A DNA stretch of 64,000 bases from assembly GCA_002633025.1 (NCBI GenBank), contig NMRB01000054.1:149134-213133 (forward strand), read 5' to 3'. Origin of the DNA: Notospermus geniculatus. Lineage: Eukaryota > Nemertea > Pilidiophora > Heteronemertea > Lineidae. Below are positions 58,301-64,000 of this stretch, one piece after another (position 1 is the stretch's first letter; each line of letters begins with the position of its first letter). The translations under genes and the position numbers were made by a program. The notes under the pieces were generated by a model. The model was not told where the DNA came from. It saw only the letters and a program-made list of their open reading frames with translations, and did no database searches.

Positions 58301-61300
58301 ATTCTCCACAGACAACATTGCCGTGCCACACTTTTCACACGGTGGTATGGAAAACTGGGGCCTGGTCACCTATGCCCTGACGGCAATACTGTATGATCCT
58401 GCCACGGACGGAGCATCGGGAAAGGGTTTTGTTACATCGGTTGCAGTCCACGAGGTGGCTCACCAGGTGAGGGGTCCTTGGGATACATACTTTTGCCGTA
58501 GCAGTAAGAGTGGTTATTCAGAAACAGCTTGAACATTTTTAGAATATTTCACTTACTCAGACGTCTGTTTTCCTCTTCAACGTGCACGGGATGTTACGAA
58601 ATCACCATCCCACTTCAGTAAAAACATTACAGCAGTTGCCTTCTTCTGAAAGGGGTCATCCCTTGAACTCTGTCATTCTGTACTTTCACATTTGAGAGGT
58701 CAGCCAGCAACATTCAGCCTCAGCCCATTCGCAATAGAGCTGTCAGTCAATTGACCAATAGGTGTTGTATCGAACCCCTTGTAGCTACTATGGGTCGATT
58801 TTTTAAACGATAGCTAAGATAAACCTCGGTTTAACCATCGGCTGTTCTGAAACCCGCTAATTAATCAAAGTAAACATTTTTATTTTTAGAATGTTTGGCT
58901 ATCAACGATTCATAAAATCGACAAATTCACTTCGCTTAACAAACAGTTTGTCAACTAATGGTTAATGAACCCGATGGTTATCTTCTTAGCCATCGTTTAT
59001 AAAATCGGCCCTATATGGCACGGCTTAACCCGCCGGCCATGGAGGATTTCCTTTATGGCCNACAACGAGCGAGCGGTCACGTGCCAGTAACTAACAAATC
59101 AGCGCGAGGTAAAATAGCACGGAAGCTGCCATCTTGAACAAGTAACATAATCACAAGTCACATGACTTTTATGACTTCACTGTGCTACGATCTAGCCGCA
59201 GGTGACCTGAACACGGTTACGATTCGCTGCGCGCAGATGCCGCCTGTTCCAGGATGATCGTACGCATTTTTCGTTTTGTGACCTGACCGTGCTTGCGATC
59301 CAGCTGGTGCCGACGACTCTTCCGTCGTGGCGCAGGCAATCGCAGTGTGACCTGACATCCGCGCGATCTTCTTGGTCGGCGACTGATCCCGCAAGTGAGA
59401 CGCAACTGCAGTCATGTCACACCAGATCGGCGACTGATTTGTTCCACGCTGTCGTGCCTCAGACGCAAAGTGATCCGGAAGAGTCAGCGTGGGCCTGTTC
59501 TGTGCCATCGCAAGGTCGACCTGACATCCGCATTACTTCTAGCGCCGAGGCCAACGCGCCAACCACTAGGCCATAAAGGAAATCCTCCATGGCCGGCGGG
59601 TTAAGCCGTACAAGGGGTTCGATACAGGTGTCACTTCCGCCCAATTCATGAATGCCATGGTCGATTGAGCACCAATCAAGACAACTTTACATGAGAAAAT
59701 TCTTTGGTTACTCTATCTACATTTATTTTAGAAACACAACGTTTCAACCAGTGTACCCTGGCCGTAGTCCAGGACTACGGCCAGGGTACACTGGTTGAAA
59801 CGTTGTGTTTCTAAAATAAATGTAGATAGAGTAACCAAAGAATTTTCTCATGTTTAGTTTCACCTATCTAAAATGTCACTCAAAGAACAAGACAACTTTC
59901 CTTTGTATTGGTCCGCTAGAACTTTGCTGCCATCTTTTGGCCAGAAGTGCGGCTGACTGCTCCTATTGATATGGAGAGGAGCATTAGGCGAAGTTTTATG
60001 ATTATGCAGATGACACGCCTCTTGATCACCAGGCTGCCTGCTTGTTGCCTTCACTCTTAAAAAATTCTTGTCACCGCGGCAACTTGTCTGCGAATATTGA
60101 TGAGATGCTTTAGTCAGTCTGACGAATTACGTCATTCATGACGCGATTTACTTGTCATGGCGAGTCGCACATCTCTGTGACGAGTTCAGTCTGTCCAGTT
60201 GACAAGATCTCTATAGTACGTTTGAGTCATCTGGAGCTCGATGGGCGTATGTCAATCAAACCCTTAGTAACCAGACCACAATGAACTTAGGGTTTACTCT
60301 AAACGGTCCAACGCACATTGTTTTCTAACCAGCTGAACTTTGGTTTGAAATTGAACATAACTAGACCTTGATTTGAAATTGAACATGCACAGGCACAGGC
60401 ATGGGATTGGCTGGACGTGTCCTGTCAATAAAACGCATGTCAATAGCCAGACTTCACCAACAATACCAAGGTCTGCCTGACAACCGAAGGTCCGCCCATC
60501 GAGCTCCAGATGACTTACTATAGTTATGGCGATAAGTTGCAGGTGACAGGACATTATTGCGCATGCGCTTCCCTCACATTTATCGCTCAATTTCTTGAAC
60601 TCTAAGCATGCTCACCATCATTGCCTCATTAGCCACGAGGGTTTAGGGGTTATGTCTAGTAGTTTATATATTTCAGAGGTCGTGGGTTCGAACCCCGCCG
60701 TAGACCCTGAAATTTGGGAGGGTTTTTCTATTTCACATGTACCTGTTGTTAGTACTTGTAACTACCGCATAACGGTCTCGTGGCGCATAATTTTTAATTT
60801 TTGTTTTGCCTGAATGACGAGATGTATTTGTTTCTCAATGATAAGATGTCTCTTTTCCGAGGATGACAAGTTAAAAACTTGTCAATTAACAAGATAGACC
60901 CTGTCAATTTAAGCATATTCTGAGAACGAGTTCCAGCTTGTCAGTACGACGAGAATTTTTTTAGAGTGAATTCTCTTTAGTTACAGGTCCAACTGATTTT
61001 GGTCATCGGTTTGTTTCAGTGGTTTGGTAACCTTGTGACCGCGAAATGGTGGAATGAAATTTGGATCAACGAAGCCTTGACCAGCTACCTGTCTATAAAA
61101 TGTCAAGATGATGTCATGCCAGAGAGAGACATGGTAAGTTACGGTAGTTCATTGGGTCTGGATGGAACATAAAATGACACACAACAATAAAGCGAATGCC
61201 TGTCATCCCTGTGTGAACGCAGGAACAGTCACTCTAGAATCAAAGTCTGGGGGTGCTATTGTCCTAGTGGATTAAGCCGTTGTGAAGGATTATGTCGGCA

Positions 61301-63933
61301 ACTTTGACCATAACCGTTGAAGATGCATGGTATGGAAGGCAAAAGCGGAAAAGACTGGGACATTATGAAAAAATAAGGTGGAAAGACACTCACCGAATGT
61401 GATGTCCGTGAAGCCCTTAGATTCAGGTTTCTTTTCGCGTACACCCAAACCAAGAGGGAGAGGGAGAACAAGTCCGCAGCTGGGGTTTTATAAGATTTCG
61501 TTTCGTCATCAAGACAGCCACCATATTGCATGCTGTAAAGGGAATGCAGAGTAAGGATAAGTTAAATGACTAAAGGTGATCAAATTTTCTGCAGATGGTA
61601 GAACATCTACAGACTAGAAGAAGAGCATTGAGCACGGACAGTTACCACACCTCACATCCCATTGACTACAGCGTCATAAGACAATCTGAACTCCAGAAAG
61701 TCTTCGATAGTATCACATACGGCAAGGTACGTCGTGCTTAGACTATAGTAAGCAATGAATGCCGTGGGTGACATCAGTCGTTATACACCATGATGATGGA
61801 TCTAATAGTCGGCGTGTACTTGTGAAAAGATCAGAGCAGCTGCTTCAACAACTCTGGAAAGGTAACCAATACCGCCCGAGTTTTCGGAGAGATAACAGGA
61901 AAAGCTAGAAAACTCGATTTCAATACTGCCTTCCATTCCCATATTGTGACCTGCCTTTTACCATCGAGGGAGAACTGTAATAGGCCCTTATTCGGTGATG
62001 TCCTTTCCTCCTGTACAGGGTGCTATGATCCTCCTGATGTTGGATGGTGTGATAGGGGCGAAGGAATTCCGACGTGGCATCCAAATCTTTCTCCAGACCC
62101 ACCAGTTCGGCAACGCTGACCAGTACGACCTTTACGACGCGTTTAATGAGGTAAGAGTAAAAATTAAACCTTCAAGAAAACAGCCGCGACAGCTGCTACT
62201 TTCAACCTGAACTAAAAAGATTGGCTTGACATGAAAGATCAGGAATCGTTGATGACAGCTTCTCATTTGCAGGCCCTTCACAACAGCGATAAGGATTACC
62301 TACGCGGGGTAGACATCGGTGAATTCATGCCGACCTGGATCAAACAGGCAGGTTACCCTGTTCTGGACATCCGTCGAGACGGGAACAGGATATTGGTAAA
62401 CCAGAGTCGTTTCCTTGTCGATCCAACCGTCAAGATTCCTGACGAATTCAAGTCACCATTTGGGTAGGCAAACAGCAAGTTGTAGTATATAATCGCATCT
62501 CCCAAAGTAATGAGTGGAGCTGGAGGTGGCGCCAGCTTCCTTTACTGAAAATCGTGGAGGCAAAATGGAGACGACGTTTCTCTTCTTTGCTTATGGTGTC
62601 TTTGTCAAACATATTCTCCGTTCAGCTCCTGCCAGGGAAGGAAAGGAGTGACATCTTGGACGTTAGGACAGTGGGTCGACGGGAGACTTCTGTTGTCTAG
62701 GTTGGCTTACATTTAGATAATCTTTGTTGATGATGGGTCGTATGTTTTCCATTTCCAGATACGTCTGGATAATCCCACTCTTCTTATCAACGAACGCGAC
62801 AGGAAAGGCTGTGCAGACGGCACCGGTTTGGATGCATGACGTTGAGCGTAAACATATTTTCCTCTCCATGACAATTTTAGGCCTGATATCATCAACCTTC
62901 AGAACTCTGAAGCAAAGCAATGACTTGTACCGTCTAGACTGACCCAACGTTCGAAGTTTGTAGTTCCTTTAAGTAACTTTTCCGGAGATGGTGAATCGCC
63001 ATCTGAATTCAGGATCCAGAACTGCTTGTCGCTTTGACCCAACGTCAATCTTCATAATCGTCCGAGATATCTTGCTTTTCCTCAACCATCTGATGGTCAT
63101 TCGTTTGAAGTTTTTTTCTGTTTCTTTTTTAAAGTTGATATCAGCAAGGACGTGAACTTCGCCAAGGCCGATGAAACAACCTGGATCCTTGGAAACCACG
63201 GCCTGAAGGGATATTACATTGTGAATTATGATGAGAGAAACTGGCAGCTTCTGTCCGATCAGCTCTTGACAGATCACACGGTAGGTGGATCGCGCCGACA
63301 GTCGATTCGTTGATTTGTTGATTCGCCGCAACACCACAGTGACTTCATGAATTTAGAACTATACTACTTCCTACTGGTACATCTGATGCAAAATAAGCAC
63401 CATGACATCGATAAATGTCCAGGGTAATGCATCGCCACGAACTCCCCTTACACCACGCTGGTGATTCTTCATCCACACGTACGGTACTCTTACTTCTTTC
63501 AGGTCATACCCACAATCAATCGTGCTCAGTTGCTTGAAGACACTTACAGTCTTGCCAAGTAAGACACTGTGTTGTTCATGTTCTTTGTTCCTCATCTTCC
63601 TGACGGGTTTCACTAACAGTACTCCCGAGGTAAACTTGAATTGGCTCGAGCTGATCACGAGGTACCTGCTGCCATTGAAACAGTTTCATCGGCTCCCAGA
63701 CAAGAGCATCCTTCATTTCTTCAGGATGAGACAAGAGTACAGAGACAGGGTGATAAGCTACTGATACCGTATGTTTCTTCTTTAGAGCTGGCCAGTTGCA
63801 TCGGACGCACGCCCTGAATTTCTTGCGATATCTCAGGAAAGAGAAAGAAGAACAGCCATGGAAAATATTCTTTGCCAACTTTGGAAGGATTGGAGAAAAA
63901 CTGCGCAAGACTATTAATTACGGTCTGTTGAGG
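55393..63933 (+). CDS. Secreted M1-family zinc aminopeptidase, copy C (exons 1-15, cut by window end)
   Basis: Exons: 55393-55429, 55617-55661, 56012-56423, 57167-57322, 57553-57670, 57796-57916, 58312-58466, 61020-61133, 61595-61726, 62019-62150, 62273-62463, 62759-62847, 63135-63280, 63503-63558 and 63786-63933. All frames are open and phases match copy B, giving 684 residues so far; exons 16 onward lie outside. Three residues fewer than B: one in the signal peptide and two after IYQER. GGMEN, HEVAH, the third ligand in [10 protein letters not shown] and SITYGKG are kept, so the enzyme should be active. Differences include PHFS for PDFS before GGMEN and QLLEDT for QLIDDT. Intron 7 is swollen by 2.3 kb of nested elements; introns 1, 9, 13 and 14 lack insertions present in B. 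Confidence 0.94.
55672..55795. mobile_element. ~124-bp hairpin MITE in intron 2, copy C only
   Basis: tcaacgtaaaggagttcctc is mirrored by gaggaactcctttacgttga. Copies A and B have the uninterrupted site (gtaagtctat followed by ctttctag). Confidence 0.8.
56475..56870. mobile_element. Palindromic TA-type MITE in intron 3 (copy C)
   Basis: Orthologue of 39208-39595 and relative of 14959-15379. Confidence 0.8.
58766..59630. mobile_element. Interrupted inverted-repeat element in intron 7, copy C
   Basis: The arms tatcgaaccccttgta and cggcttaacccgccggccat are mirrored at 59570-59630. The left arm is split by a second element at 58787-59023. Near the right arm, on the minus strand, tggcctagtggttggcgcg resembles a pol III A box. 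One ambiguous base at 59061. Confidence 0.65.
58787..59023. mobile_element. MITE nested in the previous element
   Basis: gggtcgattttttaaacgat is mirrored with few mismatches by atcgtttataaaatcggccc; tat flanks both ends. Confidence 0.7.
59689..59853. repeat. Perfect palindrome: 82-bp arms, 1-base centre
   Basis: 59689-59770 and 59772-59853 are exact reverse complements around base 59771 (centre ccgtagtcc-a-ggactacgg). There is no loop to speak of. Confidence 0.93.
60052..60968. mobile_element. Outer MITE with CACTCTTAAAAAATTCTTGTC ends (trimmed), intron 7 of copy C
   Basis: The left end cactcttaaaaaattcttgt is mirrored by acgagaatttttttagagtg. The interior has repeated ttgtca/tgacaag words. 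It is interrupted by the element at 60213-60522. A B-box match (ggttcgaacccc) lies at about 60685. Confidence 0.75.
60213..60522. mobile_element. MITE nested in the previous element
   Basis: gtcatctggagctcgatggg is mirrored by cccatcgagctccagatgac, with tatag at both ends. Confidence 0.75.
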
Positions 63934-64000
63934 GTAGGTGATTTCGGTCTGCAGTCTGACGTGGGTAGGTGGTTACGGTCTGTTGTGGGTAGGGGTAATT

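Noticed and set aside
60627-60705. Possible tRNA gene with ggttcgaaccccgcc
   Set aside because: The B box is good but no A box at the right distance and no acceptor stem pair; probably a tRNA-derived fragment inside a MITE.

Overview
The window is animal nuclear DNA: every protein gene found is split by GT-AG introns, the proteins are animal families (CCDC181, PRDX4, class II PAQR receptors, M1 aminopeptidases), and the non-coding DNA is packed with short inverted-repeat elements, minisatellites and local duplications. Abundant acatgta and taggccta words plus the dense inverted-repeat elements suggest a marine invertebrate, possibly amphioxus-like or a lophotrochozoan. I cannot fix the phylum from this sequence.

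Layout: 1-1474 is one copy of a block repeated at 22681-24133, carrying a small array of perfect TGACGTCA (CRE) sites. 2857-9619 (minus) holds the first three coding exons of CCDC181; its 3' end is not visible. Head-to-head with it, 11126-13660 (plus) is a complete PRDX4 gene with two alternative last exons that give different C-termini. 16935-17960 and 20237-21262 (minus) are two tandem single-coding-exon membrane progestin receptor-like PAQR genes, each with an upstream non-coding exon. 24134-29850 is repeat-rich and I see no gene in it. 29875-32806 (plus) is a three-exon gene for a secreted-type, Arg/Asp/Glu-rich protein of 664 residues built on a near-perfect 73-residue repeat.

From 33505 to the end the window is an M1 aminopeptidase cluster. 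Copy A (35421-36161) is a 5' fragment made by a 2,657-bp tandem duplication that broke inside exon 3. Copy B (38094-49759) is complete: 21 exons, all splice phases agree, 926 residues, with GGMEN, HEVAH-X18-E and the catalytic Tyr. Copy C (55393 to the window end) keeps exons 1-15 intact and runs off the edge. Copy B also carries a 693-bp internal tandem duplication that gives two interchangeable copies of exon 16 and a chimeric exon with a stop.

Shared and private insertions in the aminopeptidase introns order the events: the TA-flanked foldback in intron 3 is older than the B/C split; the 131-bp hairpin in intron 1 came after it but before the A/B duplication; and the 2.3-kb nest of inverted-repeat elements in intron 7 is private to copy C. 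No classical mobile-element coding sequence, CRISPR array or complete tRNA gene was seen. PRDX4 (ER-type peroxiredoxin) and the aminopeptidases (secreted) act in the secretory route, but nothing here shows that the genes work as one pathway.
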